In this document: positions 35,700-45,053 of the stretch, in pieces
Layout of the letters: each line of letters starts with the position of its first letter
Numbering within the stretch: the first letter of the stretch is position 1
Assembly (NCBI GenBank): GCA_023439125.1
Contig: JAEXOU010000009.1
Location: 1 to 64,000 of the forward strand
Origin: Bacillota bacterium
GTDB taxonomy: Bacteria > Bacillota > Clostridia > Lachnospirales > Lachnospiraceae
Length of the DNA: 64,000 nt
Direction: 5' to 3'
Made by a program: the position numbers and the translations under genes
The notes under the pieces: generated by a model
Databases searched by the model: none
The model's input: only the letters and a program-made list of their open reading frames with translations
Told to the model about the DNA's origin: nothing

Positions 35700-36710
35700 A
35701 TGCATAAGATTATCAATGGATTAAAGTACGGTAATAGAAAAACAAAAAGTTATATCATAATTATAGCTTTCTTATTACTATTTGGAACATTTAGTATTGG
35801 TATGGTTCTTGCAACGAAAGCTCCTTTATGGGGGATGAGTACAGCTTTTTGCTATATTCTTGCATTCATATTGATACAGTCAGTGAGTTTTAAAAAAAGC
35901 GGTAAATTTGTTCCAGCCAATCATGATGATAATCAATTAAAAGATAATCAAAGTAAAATACGAAAAGCAGTGAATGTAAAAGATAAGCAGGAGATCGAAG
36001 AAGAACTGGAAGAGGAAGAACAGGAAGACTACTTAGAAAAATTAAGCGAGAAAGATGTTCGCATGATTTGCGTCAAGTACAAGGTGAATAAAGACCATCA
36101 ACCAATTATCGTCGATTCTTGCGTGAGTAAGAAGATATATCAGTGTCCTGCCTATGCTTGGATGGAAAGAGGCGAGCTTAATTTACTGCTTTTTGAAAGA
36201 GAACCTCGAAAGATAACTTTCTCGAAAGAAGAAATTGATGAAATTCGGTTTGAGAGAAATGCAGATGTTAATATTGATACAGATTATCATGCCTTAGCGA
36301 AAGCTTCTTTTTTAAAGTTGGTTTTTTCTGCTTATCTACCTACTACATTTGAAGTTTCCAAAAAAGAATACAAGAAGAATCTGTATGTTATTGGTAAGGA
36401 TCTTAAGGTTACCAATACTTCAGCAAAAACGATGCTAAAGCTCTTATCGTTGAATCTAACAGTTAGCCATCTAATTCGTGATACGAGATACCAAAATCCT
36501 TATTTTGAATCAGCATATGCACTTAATATCATGCTCAAGGATACTGTACTCTCAGTAAAGGAATATAAGATTAAGATTAAGGAATTACTTGAAAAATTGA
36601 CAGATGCAAAGATTAGCAATGAGGATTTTATGAATTACATGGATCAATTAGTCAAGGGAAGATTAATTACGAGCGAATATGCTCAATATTATATTGACCG
36701 AAGAAAATAG
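35700..36710 (+). CDS. Membrane-anchored protein of unknown function
   Basis: A 336-residue protein that I do not recognise. Two N-terminal membrane helices (at about 15-37 and 42-62) are followed by an acidic coiled linker rich in Glu at about 95-115, then a cytoplasmic-looking domain of about 220 residues (MICVKYKVNKDHQPIIVDSC onward). The start at 35700 sits behind GGGGG, directly after nrdG; the longer reading overlaps nrdG. Possibly co-transcribed with nrdG. Confidence 0.65.
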   Translation: MHKIINGLKYGNRKTKSYIIIIAFLLLFGTFSIGMVLATKAPLWGMSTAFCYILAFILIQSVSFKKSGKFVPANHDDNQLKDNQSKIRKAVNVKDKQEIEEELEEEEQEDYLEKLSEKDVRMICVKYKVNKDHQPIIVDSCVSKKIYQCPAYAWMERGELNLLLFEREPRKITFSKEEIDEIRFERNADVNIDTDYHALAKASFLKLVFSAYLPTTFEVSKKEYKKNLYVIGKDLKVTNTSAKTMLKLLSLNLTVSHLIRDTRYQNPYFESAYALNIMLKDTVLSVKEYKIKIKELLEKLTDAKISNEDFMNYMDQLVKGRLITSEYAQYYIDRRK

Positions 36711-36731
36711 TTATAAATAGAGGAGAAGCGG

Positions 36732-37286
36732 ATGGAAGATAGACAAGTTTTCAGTGGAGAATTGTACCGTCATTTTAAAGGCGGTTTATACCAGGTTGTC
36801 GGTGTGGCAAAACATTCCGAAACAATGGAATATATGGTTGTGTACCAAGCACTATATGGTGATTATTCTATGTATGTACGGCCTCTTTCCATGTTTTTGA
36901 GTAAAGTAGACCATGAGAAATATCCTGAAGTGACAGCAACTTATCGTTTTACGAAAGTAGAACGAGATAGCTTAGTAAGTTCAGAGCAAACAACTTCACC
37001 TTCCAAAGAGTGGAAACAATATGCACCAGAAAAAGTTATCATTCCTCCACACCCAGAGGCTGGATTAGTGAATCGAGATTTAATGGCTTTCTTGGATGCC
37101 AAAGATTATGCTGAAAAACTAGAAATTCTTTACGCAATTCGTAAGCGAGTCGATGATCGTGTGATGAGTGATATTGAGATGTCTCTTGATATGCCGGTTA
37201 GTCAAAAAAGTATTGAGGAACGTCTAGAATTAGTTCGCAATAATTTACAAACTATGGCAAAATTTGAATGCAATCGACTACGATAA
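36732..37286 (+). CDS. DUF1653-domain protein
   Basis: A 184-residue protein. Residues about 7-75 match the DUF1653 pattern (GELYRHFKGGLYQVVGVAKH; YMVVYQALYGDYSMYVRPLSMF). The C-terminal 100 residues are helical and not recognised. Function unknown. GGAG precedes the ATG, and it lies 21 bases behind the preceding gene. Confidence 0.82.
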   Translation: MEDRQVFSGELYRHFKGGLYQVVGVAKHSETMEYMVVYQALYGDYSMYVRPLSMFLSKVDHEKYPEVTATYRFTKVERDSLVSSEQTTSPSKEWKQYAPEKVIIPPHPEAGLVNRDLMAFLDAKDYAEKLEILYAIRKRVDDRVMSDIEMSLDMPVSQKSIEERLELVRNNLQTMAKFECNRLR

Positions 37287-37464
37287 ATTTACTAGAAATT
37301 CACTCTTTAGGATTGCTCATAAATACTATTACTTATGCTAATAAATGCAGTGTTTATCAGTGTTTGCGCAAAGAATTATTATACAAAAGGAAGTCCTGAT
37401 TTTACATTTTTTTGTACATTTAACCGAAATTGAGATGAAATGACAGTGAGCGCTAAAAAATCTC

Positions 37465-37492
37465 TTGCGATATTTTTATGCTACGATATAAT
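37465..37492 (+). promoter_or_regulatory. Promoter of purC
   Basis: TTGCGA (37465-37470), a 16-base spacer and TATAAT (37487-37492). The leader contains AGTAC-AAAA-AGTAC and, later, GTTCG (in AGTTCGTTGTTTG), which weakly resembles an inverted PurR box. No purine riboswitch core is seen. Confidence 0.6.
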
Positions 37493-37563
37493 AAAATTGC
37501 AGTACAAAAAGTACTACCAAACATTTTGTTAGTTCGTTGTTTGCACAAGGAGGATAATTTAGC

Positions 37564-38271
37564 ATGAAAAAGTTAGAGCAACTTTATGAAGGTAAGGCCA
37601 AGAAAGTGTACAAAACTGACGACGAAGATGTATTAATCGTTGATTACAAAGATGATGCAACAGCATTCAATGGAGTAAAAAAAGGTACGATCGTAGGTAA
37701 AGGCGTTATAAATAACAAGATGTCGAATTATGTTATGAAGCTTCTTGAAAAAGAAGGTGTTCCAACACACTATATTGAGGAATTAAGCGACAGAGAAACT
37801 GCTGTAAAGAAAGTTGAAATTGTACCACTTGAAGTTATTGTACGTAATGTAGCTGCAGGAAGTTTTTCAAAGAAGCTTGGTATTGAAGAAGGCAAGAAGT
37901 TATTATGTCCTACCTTGGAGTTTTCATATAAAGATGACGAGCTTGGAGATCCAATGATTAATTCCTACTATGCAAAAGCAATTGGAGCTGCAACTCAAGA
38001 AGAAATTGATGCGATTACAAAGTATGCATTTAAAGTGAATGAAGTATTAATTCAATACTTTTTAAGCATCGGAATTGAATTAATTGATTTCAAGATTGAA
38101 TTTGGTAGATACCATGGACAGATTATTTTAGCTGATGAGATTTCACCTGATACTTGCCGCTTATGGGATGTAGAAACACATGAGAAACTTGATAAGGATC
38201 GTTTTCGTAGAGATCTTGGCAATGTAGAAGATGCGTATAAAGAAGTATTTCAGCGCCTTGGAATTCAATAA
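37564..38271 (+). CDS. purC: Phosphoribosylaminoimidazole-succinocarboxamide synthase
   Basis: A 235-residue SAICAR synthetase of standard length: it couples aspartate to CAIR in purine synthesis. It begins KLEQLYEGKAKKVY and carries the family motifs VRNVAAGSF and LADEISPDTCRLWD. AGGAGG lies upstream. It is followed by purF and purB on the same strand. Confidence 0.97.
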   Translation: MKKLEQLYEGKAKKVYKTDDEDVLIVDYKDDATAFNGVKKGTIVGKGVINNKMSNYVMKLLEKEGVPTHYIEELSDRETAVKKVEIVPLEVIVRNVAAGSFSKKLGIEEGKKLLCPTLEFSYKDDELGDPMINSYYAKAIGAATQEEIDAITKYAFKVNEVLIQYFLSIGIELIDFKIEFGRYHGQIILADEISPDTCRLWDVETHEKLDKDRFRRDLGNVEDAYKEVFQRLGIQ

Positions 38272-38292
38272 GTGCAAATATAGATCATCAAG

Positions 38293-38328
38293 GTGGATGT
38301 GCTCTTAGTTTAGAGTACTTCCACTTTT
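38293..38328 (+). terminator. Weak hairpin between purC and purF
   Basis: GTGGATGTGCTCT pairs, with two imperfect positions, with AGAGTACTTCCAC, followed by TTTT. It may attenuate or process the purC-purF message. Confidence 0.5.
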
Positions 38329-38354
38329 GTGGATTTTATGGAAGGGAAACCGCA

Positions 38355-39791
38355 ATGATCAATCAAGTGAGTGAATTGATATCGGATGAACTGCATGAAG
38401 AATGTGGTGTGTTTGGCATCTATGATTTAGACGGTAGGAATGTAGCTTCCTCGCTATATTATGGGCTGTTTGCACTTCAACATAGGGGGCAAGAAAGTTG
38501 TGGAATCGCAGTTGGCGATACGAATGGTCCTAAGGGCATTGTAAAGTCTGTTAAAGGTATGGGACTTGTAAATGAAGTATTTACAACGGAGCAGCTCGAT
38601 TCGATGAGTGGAGATATTGGCGTTGGACATGTCCGCTATTCCACTGCAGGAGCTAGCAATATAGCTAATACTCAGCCATTAGTAATAAATTACGTAAAAG
38701 GAGCGTTAGCACTTGCGCATAATGGTAATCTTATCAATGCTCTGGAGCTACGAGAGAAATTAGCATATACAGGAGCGATTTTTCAAACAACGATTGACTC
38801 AGAGGTAATTGCTTACTATATCGCTCGTGAGCGTCTGAATACCACGAATGTGGAAGGGGCCATTAAGAATGCGATGCAAAAGATAAAAGGAGCCTATTCT
38901 TTGATTGTTATGAGTTCAAGAAAATTAATAGGCGCACGTGATCCATTTGGTTTTCATCCTTTATGTATTGGAAAGTGTGATAATACTTATGTACTTGCAT
39001 CCGAGACTTGTGCCTTAGATGCTGTAAATGCTACTTTTGTACGTGATGTATTGCCTGGTGAAATCGTAACAATTACAAAGAATGGCTTGATTTCAGATAC
39101 AAGTTTATGTCAAAATAAGATAAAGCACTGCATCTTTGAATATATCTATTTCGCACGACCTGATAGCAATCTTGATGGGATTAATGTATACAATTCAAGA
39201 ATTATGGCCGGTCGGATTCTAGCACAGACACATCCTGTTGAAGCTGATCTAGTTGTTGGAGTACCTGATTCCGGTAACGTTGCTGCGATGGGATATGCAT
39301 TAGAATCGAAAGTTCCTTATGGAATGGCTTTTGTTAAGAACAATTATGTTGGAAGAACTTTTATTAAGCCAAAACAAGCAATGCGAGAATCAAGTGTTCG
39401 TATTAAGTTAAATGTGTTGGTCGAAGCTGTCAAAGGTAAGAGAGTCGTTATGATTGATGATTCCATCGTTCGTGGTACGACAAGTGCAAGAATTGTTGGT
39501 ATGCTAAAGGCAGCTGGTGCAAAAGAAGTTCATGTTCGTATCAGTTCTCCACCATTCTTACACCCGTGCTATTTTGGAACAGATGTGCCAAATGATAATC
39601 AATTAATTGCACATAATAATACAGTAGAACAAATCCGTCAGGTTATTGGCGCCGATTCTTTGGGATATTTGGATGTAGAACGGTTAAATGAACTAATCCA
39701 AGGTTCGTGCAATTATTGTGATGCATGCTTTACTGGAGATTATCCAATCGAACCACCGATCGAAGATATTCGTGGAGAATTTGATAAGTAA
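38355..39791 (+). CDS. purF: Amidophosphoribosyltransferase
   Basis: A 478-residue enzyme for the first step of purine synthesis (PRPP plus glutamine to phosphoribosylamine). A 16-residue propeptide precedes the catalytic Cys17 (EECGVFGIYD). The PRPP loop is VVMIDDSIVRGTTS, and the C-terminal cysteines (SCNYCDACF) belong to the Fe-S-containing, Bacillus-type form. Confidence 0.97.
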   Translation: MINQVSELISDELHEECGVFGIYDLDGRNVASSLYYGLFALQHRGQESCGIAVGDTNGPKGIVKSVKGMGLVNEVFTTEQLDSMSGDIGVGHVRYSTAGASNIANTQPLVINYVKGALALAHNGNLINALELREKLAYTGAIFQTTIDSEVIAYYIARERLNTTNVEGAIKNAMQKIKGAYSLIVMSSRKLIGARDPFGFHPLCIGKCDNTYVLASETCALDAVNATFVRDVLPGEIVTITKNGLISDTSLCQNKIKHCIFEYIYFARPDSNLDGINVYNSRIMAGRILAQTHPVEADLVVGVPDSGNVAAMGYALESKVPYGMAFVKNNYVGRTFIKPKQAMRESSVRIKLNVLVEAVKGKRVVMIDDSIVRGTTSARIVGMLKAAGAKEVHVRISSPPFLHPCYFGTDVPNDNQLIAHNNTVEQIRQVIGADSLGYLDVERLNELIQGSCNYCDACFTGDYPIEPPIEDIRGEFDK

Positions 39792-39877
39792 CTAAGATTA
39801 ATGTATCAATTATCAGTGTAAGAAAGAACAATAAACGAAAGAAAATAAATATTTAAAGTAGGTAAAAGGAGAGGTCT

Positions 39878-41311
39878 ATGAACGAAAATAAATATGTGAG
39901 CCCATTATCAGAACGCTATGCTAGTGAAGAGATGCAGTACATCTTTTCTCCAGATAAAAAGTTTAAGACATGGAGAAGACTTTGGGTAGCATTAGCTGAG
40001 AGTGAGCATGAACTAGGATTACCAGTTACTATGGAGCAGGTTGAGGAACTTCGTGCTCATCAAGACGATATTAATTATGAAGTAGCAAAAGAGAGAGAAC
40101 GTCTTGTACGTCATGATGTAATGTCCCATGTTTATGCATATGGAGTTCAGTGTCCAAAAGCAAAAGGCATCATTCATCTTGGCGCGACCTCTTGTTATGT
40201 TGGAGATAATACAGATATTATTATAATGACAGAAGCATTGCAGCTTGTTAAGAAGAAATTGATTAATGTCATGGATGAATTAGCTAAATTTGCGATGAAA
40301 TATCGTGAATTACCAACATTAGCTTTTACACATTTTCAACCAGCTCAGCCAACTACAGTTGGAAAACGTGCAACCCTTTGGCTACAAGAATTGCTCCTTG
40401 ATTTGGAGGATTTGGAGCATGCAATTGATTGCATGAAGTTATTGGGCTCCAAAGGTACAACTGGTACTCAGGCAAGCTTTTTAGAGTTGTTTGATGGAGA
40501 TCATGAGAAAATTAAGAAATTGGATCAGTTAATTGCTAAGAAAATGGGCTTTGCTTCCTGTTATGCTGTTTCTGGTCAAACTTACTCAAGAAAAGTAGAT
40601 ACACGAGTACTGAATGTATTAGCTGGTATTGCAGCAAGTGCACACAAATTCAGCAATGATATTCGTTTATTACAACACTTAAAAGAAATTGAAGAACCTT
40701 TTGAGAAGAATCAAATCGGTTCCTCTGCAATGGCATATAAGAGAAATCCTATGAGAAGTGAACGAATTGCATCATTGTCTCGTTATGTTATGGTAGATGC
40801 ATTAAACCCTGCGATCACTTCAGCAACCCAGTGGTTTGAAAGAACTTTGGATGATTCTGCAAATAAGAGATTAAGTGTACCTGAAGCTTTCTTAGCAGTA
40901 GATGGTATTCTAGATCTTTACCTTAATGTTGTAGATGGCCTTGTTGTATATCCAAAGGTAATTGAAAAAAGATTAATGTCGGAATTACCTTTTATGGCGA
41001 CAGAAAATATTATGATGGATGCTGTAAAGGCTGGAGGAGATCGTCAGGAACTCCATGAAAAGATTCGTACCTTAAGTATGGAAGCTGGTCGTAACGTAAA
41101 GGAACGCGGCTTAGAGAATAACTTACTTGAGTTAATTGCTGCTGACCCTGCGTTCAATATGACTTTAGATGAGCTAAAGAAGGTTATGGACCCTAAGAAA
41201 TACACTGGACGAGCAAAGGAACAGACAGAAGAATTCATATTGGAAGAGATTGAGCCTATTCTAGAAGGAAATAAAGACCTACTTGGAATGAAGGCAGATA
41301 TAAAAGTTTGA
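39878..41311 (+). CDS. purB: Adenylosuccinate lyase
   Basis: A 477-residue fumarase/aspartase-superfamily lyase used twice in purine synthesis. The superfamily signature is GSSAMAYKRNPMRSE near residue 285, and the second motif is THFQPAQPTTVGKR. Length fits the longer clostridial/eukaryote-like subtype. A ribosome site AAAGGAGAGG precedes the ATG. Confidence 0.96.
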   Translation: MNENKYVSPLSERYASEEMQYIFSPDKKFKTWRRLWVALAESEHELGLPVTMEQVEELRAHQDDINYEVAKERERLVRHDVMSHVYAYGVQCPKAKGIIHLGATSCYVGDNTDIIIMTEALQLVKKKLINVMDELAKFAMKYRELPTLAFTHFQPAQPTTVGKRATLWLQELLLDLEDLEHAIDCMKLLGSKGTTGTQASFLELFDGDHEKIKKLDQLIAKKMGFASCYAVSGQTYSRKVDTRVLNVLAGIAASAHKFSNDIRLLQHLKEIEEPFEKNQIGSSAMAYKRNPMRSERIASLSRYVMVDALNPAITSATQWFERTLDDSANKRLSVPEAFLAVDGILDLYLNVVDGLVVYPKVIEKRLMSELPFMATENIMMDAVKAGGDRQELHEKIRTLSMEAGRNVKERGLENNLLELIAADPAFNMTLDELKKVMDPKKYTGRAKEQTEEFILEEIEPILEGNKDLLGMKADIKV

Positions 41312-41345
41312 TAAATTATTCATGTAATTAACAAAAATTGGAATA

Positions 41346-41390
41346 CACCACCCATATGCTACATATAATAGGATATTGGGTGGTGATTTT
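41346..41390 (+). terminator. Hairpin whose right arm is the next gene's ribosome site
   Basis: CACCACCCATAT (41346-41357) pairs with ATATTGGGTGGTG (41373-41385), followed by ATTTTT. It can end the purB transcript. GGGTGGTG in the right arm is also the only ribosome-binding site for the ATG at 41392. Confidence 0.6.
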
Positions 41391-41391
41391 T

Positions 41392-41646
41392 ATGCGCATG
41401 AAGATATTTACAAATGAAGTGTTTAAGGAAGACGACATAGACTACACGCGCTGGGAGACATTTAATGGAGACTACGTTAATATTGCAGAGGTTGGAAGTG
41501 CGTACATAGAGCGGTGTTTAGATACACTGGAGCTATTTGCTGAACGCTATCCAAATCATCCGAATTACTCCATTTGGATCCGATACATGGACATTTTTGA
41601 ACAGGAGCTAGTAAATCGAGACTCAAACAGTATTTTATTAGTCTAA
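41392..41646 (+). CDS. Small protein of unknown function
   Basis: An 84-residue, mainly acidic and aromatic protein (MRMKIFTNEVFKEDDID; LELFAERYPNHPNYSIWIRY) that I do not recognise. No membrane segment or signal peptide. ATG 41398 is an alternative start. Its ribosome site lies in the stem of the preceding hairpin. Confidence 0.55.
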   Translation: MRMKIFTNEVFKEDDIDYTRWETFNGDYVNIAEVGSAYIERCLDTLELFAERYPNHPNYSIWIRYMDIFEQELVNRDSNSILLV

Positions 41647-41711
41647 AGCTTCTTTTCTCATTGCCAAAGTGATTCAAACCATGTATATTCAAAAGAGAAG
41701 GAGAGGATAAG

Positions 41712-42599
41712 TTGCTTATGAACGTCAATTTAGAATATTACAGAATTTTTTATTATGTTGTAAAACATTCAAGTATCACAGGTGCAGCAGGTGAACTATG
41801 TATTTCACAACCCGCTGTGAGCCAAGCTATTAAAGTACTTGAGACAAGTTTAGAAAGTAAATTATTCCTACGTAAGGCAAAAGGAGTGGTACTGACACAA
41901 GAAGGAGAAGCACTTTATTCTTATGTGAAGCAGGGATATGAATCAATTATGAATGGTGAAGCGACAGTAAGAAGAATGCAAAATCTTGAGATCGGAGAGA
42001 TTCGAATTGGTGCCTCTGATATGACATTACAATTTTACTTACTACCTTTTTTAGAACATTTTCATGAATTATATCCTAACATCAAAGTTATAGTAACCAA
42101 TGGACCAACGCCAGAAACAATTAATTTTCTTCACGATGGACGTATTGATTTTGGTGTAGTGAGTGAGCCCTTTGTTCCTGCCGACAATGATTTAGTTACA
42201 AAGGTTTCCAAAATTCAAGATACTTTTGTTGCGGGTAGAAGATTTTTAGAACTTAAGCACAGACAAATTTCACTGAATTATCTTGAGAAAATGCCAATTA
42301 TTTGCCTAGAGAAAAATACAAGTACAAGAAAATATATGGATGCATTTATTAAAGAGCAAGGAGCAATGATAACACCAGAATTTGAACTTGCAACGAGTGA
42401 TATGATTGTACAATTTGCTTTGCGTTCTCTTGGAATTGGTATGGTTGTAAAGTCCTTTGCACAACCTTATCTTGACACCGGAGAGCTATTCGAATTGCAG
42501 TTACGCAGTAAGATTCCAGAACGTCATATATGCGTTATTCAAGATAACCGTTATCCACTTTCTGCTTCATCAAGGAAATTGCTGGAAATGTTTACTTAA
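41712..42599 (+). CDS. LysR-family transcriptional regulator
   Basis: A 295-residue LysR-type regulator. The N-terminal winged helix is clear (FYYVVKHSSITGAAGELCIS; PAVSQAIKVLETSLESKLF), followed by a periplasmic-binding-like effector domain from about residue 95. The start is TTG 41712, close to AAGGAGAGG; ATG 41718 is the alternative. The target is unknown; the aminopeptidase gene downstream on the same strand is possible. Confidence 0.9.
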   Translation: MLMNVNLEYYRIFYYVVKHSSITGAAGELCISQPAVSQAIKVLETSLESKLFLRKAKGVVLTQEGEALYSYVKQGYESIMNGEATVRRMQNLEIGEIRIGASDMTLQFYLLPFLEHFHELYPNIKVIVTNGPTPETINFLHDGRIDFGVVSEPFVPADNDLVTKVSKIQDTFVAGRRFLELKHRQISLNYLEKMPIICLEKNTSTRKYMDAFIKEQGAMITPEFELATSDMIVQFALRSLGIGMVVKSFAQPYLDTGELFELQLRSKIPERHICVIQDNRYPLSASSRKLLEMFT

Positions 42600-42630
42600 G
42601 TTGTAATGTGGAAGATTTTTCAGTATAATA

Positions 42631-42700
42631 TATGACATAAATTTAATCCTACCAATTGATTCTTCGCGTATTTGGTGATTTTGAATAAGTTTATGTTATA
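42631..42700 (+). other. Long imperfect hairpin between the LysR and aminopeptidase genes
   Basis: TATGACATAAA (42631-42641) pairs with TTTATGTTATA (42690-42700) with one G-T. Inside, AATC-CT-ACCAA pairs with TTGGTGATT. Its role is unknown: terminator without U-tract, RNA regulator, or a decayed repeat. Confidence 0.4.
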
Positions 42701-42763
42701 GCTGAATTTATTAAGAATTTAAATAGAATAATATTATAACAACATGAGAAAGGTCGATGAAGT

Positions 42764-44173
42764 ATGAGTGAAGAAGTGACAAAGACAGATGATTTAAAGA
42801 ACAAGGAATCAAATAAGAATGCATGGTTAAAGTATACAGATGAGCAGCTTAAACAGGTTGTTGATTTATGTGAGGGATATAAAAAGTTTATTTCTGATTG
42901 TAAGACGGAACGTGAATGTACTCTTGAAGTGATTCGTCAGGCAAAAGAACAAGGTTATGTTGACTTAATGGACATGACCTCCATTAAGCCAGGAGATAAA
43001 GTTTATTATAATAACATGGATAAATCTGTGGCTTTATTCTTAATTGGAGAACAACCATTAGAAAAAGGTATGAAATTATTGGGAGCTCATATTGACTCTC
43101 CAAGAATAGATTTAAAACAAGTTCCGCTATATGAGGATACAGAATTGGCTCTTTTGGATACTCATTATTATGGTGGTATTAAGAAATATCAGTGGGTTAC
43201 GTTACCACTTGCGATCCATGGTATTGTTGTGAAGAAAGATGGTACAAAATTGAATGTTGTTGTTGGCGAAGATGAGAATGATCCAGTTGTTGGTATAACA
43301 GATCTATTAGTTCATCTTGCTGCTGACCAGATGGGAAAAAAAGCATCTGCAGTAATTGAAGGTGAAGACTTAAATGTTTTAATCGGAAGTCAACCATTAA
43401 AAGGTGAAGAAAAAGAAGCTGTAAAAGCTAATATATTAAAGATATTAAAAGATAAATATGATTTTGAGGAAGCAGATTTTATAAGTGCCGAATTTGAAGT
43501 AGTTCCAGCAGGGAAAGCTCGTGATTTTGGTCTTGATCGAAGCATGGTGATTGGCTATGGCCAGGATGATCGCGTTTGTTCTTATACATCGATGCGGGCT
43601 TTATTTGAATTAGAAAAGGTGGATCGCACTGCAGTTTGCCTTCTTGTTGATAAAGAAGAGGTTGGAAGTATTGGAGCAACTGGTATGCATTCGAGATTCT
43701 TTGAGAATGTAGTAGCAGAGCTTCTTGAGCGTATGGGTGATTACTCTGAGCTTAAAGTACGTCGTGCATTAGCAAACTCTCATATGTTGTCCTCAGATGT
43801 TAGTGCAGCGTTTGATCCAAACTATCCATCCGTGATGGAAAAGAAAAACTCAGCATATTTTGGTCGTGGTATTGTGTTCAATAAATATACTGGTGCAAGA
43901 GGAAAATCAGGTTGTAATGATGCTAATCCTGAATTTATCGCACAGCTTAGAAAAATCATGGAGGATTATCAGGTAAATTATCAGACTTCTGAGCTTGGAA
44001 AGGTTGACCAAGGTGGCGGCGGTACGATCGCTTACATTATGGCTCAATATAATATGGAAGTTATCGATAGTGGTGTAGCTGTTCTTAATATGCATTCTCC
44101 TTGGGAGATTACGAGTAAAGCAGATATTTATGAAGCAACACAAGGTTACCTTGCTTTCTTAAAAGATATTTAG
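42764..44173 (+). CDS. M18-family aminopeptidase
   Basis: A 469-residue zinc aminopeptidase of the M18 (aspartyl aminopeptidase-like) family. Metal motifs are visible: GAHIDSPRIDLK, GYGQDDRVCSYTS, DKEEVGSIGATG and a C-terminal LNMHSPWEITSKAD. It probably works in the cytoplasm on short peptides. The length and sequence resemble the clostridial 'aminopeptidase 1' subgroup. Confidence 0.92.
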   Translation: MSEEVTKTDDLKNKESNKNAWLKYTDEQLKQVVDLCEGYKKFISDCKTERECTLEVIRQAKEQGYVDLMDMTSIKPGDKVYYNNMDKSVALFLIGEQPLEKGMKLLGAHIDSPRIDLKQVPLYEDTELALLDTHYYGGIKKYQWVTLPLAIHGIVVKKDGTKLNVVVGEDENDPVVGITDLLVHLAADQMGKKASAVIEGEDLNVLIGSQPLKGEEKEAVKANILKILKDKYDFEEADFISAEFEVVPAGKARDFGLDRSMVIGYGQDDRVCSYTSMRALFELEKVDRTAVCLLVDKEEVGSIGATGMHSRFFENVVAELLERMGDYSELKVRRALANSHMLSSDVSAAFDPNYPSVMEKKNSAYFGRGIVFNKYTGARGKSGCNDANPEFIAQLRKIMEDYQVNYQTSELGKVDQGGGGTIAYIMAQYNMEVIDSGVAVLNMHSPWEITSKADIYEATQGYLAFLKDI

Positions 44174-44220
44174 TAAAGCGATTGAATGGAGGGAACAGTG
44201 CAAAGCACTTGGTGAGAAAA

Positions 44221-44655
44221 ATGGAAAAGATACGTATTAAGTATTTCAGTAATGAAATTGAAAAATTAAGATTCATCGATGGAAAATCGGATTGGATTGA
44301 TTTGCGTTCTGCAATTGATGTAGAATTAAAAAAAGATGAGTTTAAATTGATTCCACTAGGAGTTGGAATGCAGTTACCAGAAGGTTATGAAGCACATGTG
44401 GTTCCAAGAAGTTCTACGTACAAGAATTTTGGTGTAATCCAAACCAATTCGATGGGTATTATTGATGAATCCTACTGTGGTGATAATGATCAATGGTTCT
44501 TCCCAGCATATGCGTTACGTGATACAAAGATATCGGTAAATGATCGTATCTGCCAATTCAGAATTGAAAAAAAACAACCAGAGATACTATTTGAAGAAGT
44601 AGAACATTTAGGCAATCCTGATCGTGGCGGTATTGGAAGCACTGGTAAACAATAA
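44221..44655 (+). CDS. dut: dUTP diphosphatase (dUTPase)
   Basis: A 144-residue trimeric-type dUTPase: motifs AHVVPRSSTYKNFG, TNSMGIIDESYCGDNDQW, ICQFRI and the C-terminal RGGIGSTGK P-loop-like arm. It removes dUTP and yields dUMP for dTMP synthesis. The start at 44221 (MEKIRIKYF) matches the usual family N-terminus, although its ribosome site (TGGTGAG) is weak. A longer TTG reading from 44182 is less likely. Confidence 0.9.
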   Translation: MEKIRIKYFSNEIEKLRFIDGKSDWIDLRSAIDVELKKDEFKLIPLGVGMQLPEGYEAHVVPRSSTYKNFGVIQTNSMGIIDESYCGDNDQWFFPAYALRDTKISVNDRICQFRIEKKQPEILFEEVEHLGNPDRGGIGSTGKQ

Positions 44656-44734
44656 CATCATAATTATAGATTATGAGATGTATAATAAATATTGATTTTA
44701 CTTATACTATTGCTTAAGGTATAATACAAAAGTA

Positions 44735-44772
44735 ATAGGGCATGGCAGGCAACTGTTACATGCCCTATTTTT
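44735..44772 (+). terminator. dUTPase terminator
   Basis: ATAGGGCATG pairs with CATGCCCTAT and is followed by TTTTT. A TTACTT/TATAAT pair at 44698-44725 just upstream would start transcripts that run at once into this hairpin. The 398-base gap before purA also holds family A copy 4. Confidence 0.8.
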
Positions 44773-44813
44773 GTATTATAGGATAATGTGTCAAAAGTCC
44801 TTAAGAAGTATGA

Positions 44814-45014
44814 AGTCATTTTGCACAAAGAAATGTTATGAATATGTGATGACAAACATAATTCATCCGCAACACGCTTTCGCTTGAATGAAGTTCGTAG
44901 CGGTACGTAAGGGCCCAAAGTACAGGCCCTAAGTACCGACGACTTCATAACAGTATGCTCCTAAATTATGTTTGACATCACATGTTTAGCAAGTATGTTT
45001 ATGTGCAAAATGGT
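44814..45014 (+). repeat. Repeat family A, copy 4 (full length)
   Basis: The left end is GTCATTTTGCACAAAG and the right end TGTGCAAAATG. Inner arms GTGATGACAAACAT (44846-44859) and ATGTTTGACATCAC (44968-44981) share one compensated pair not found in other copies (T44847-A44980). They have one mismatch, A44852-A44975. It ends 39 bases before the purA ATG. Confidence 0.85.
44972..44999 (+). promoter_or_regulatory. Candidate purA promoter inside the repeat
   Basis: TTGACA (44972-44977), a 16-base spacer and TATGTT (44994-44999). The -35 box exists only because of the copy-specific A at 44975. A start near 45007 would give a leader of about 47 bases to purA. Confidence 0.45.
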
Positions 45015-45053
45015 AAAAAGCAGCCTAATTTAAATTATAGGAGGAATATGATT

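Noticed and set aside
37287..37563. Purine riboswitch upstream of purC
   Set aside because: The conserved core and the two kissing loops of the purine aptamer are not found; only a promoter and a weak PurR-like half site are seen.
44698..44725. TTACTT/TATAAT as the purA promoter
   Set aside because: Transcripts would run into the strong hairpin at 44735-44772 within a few bases; kept only as a remark.
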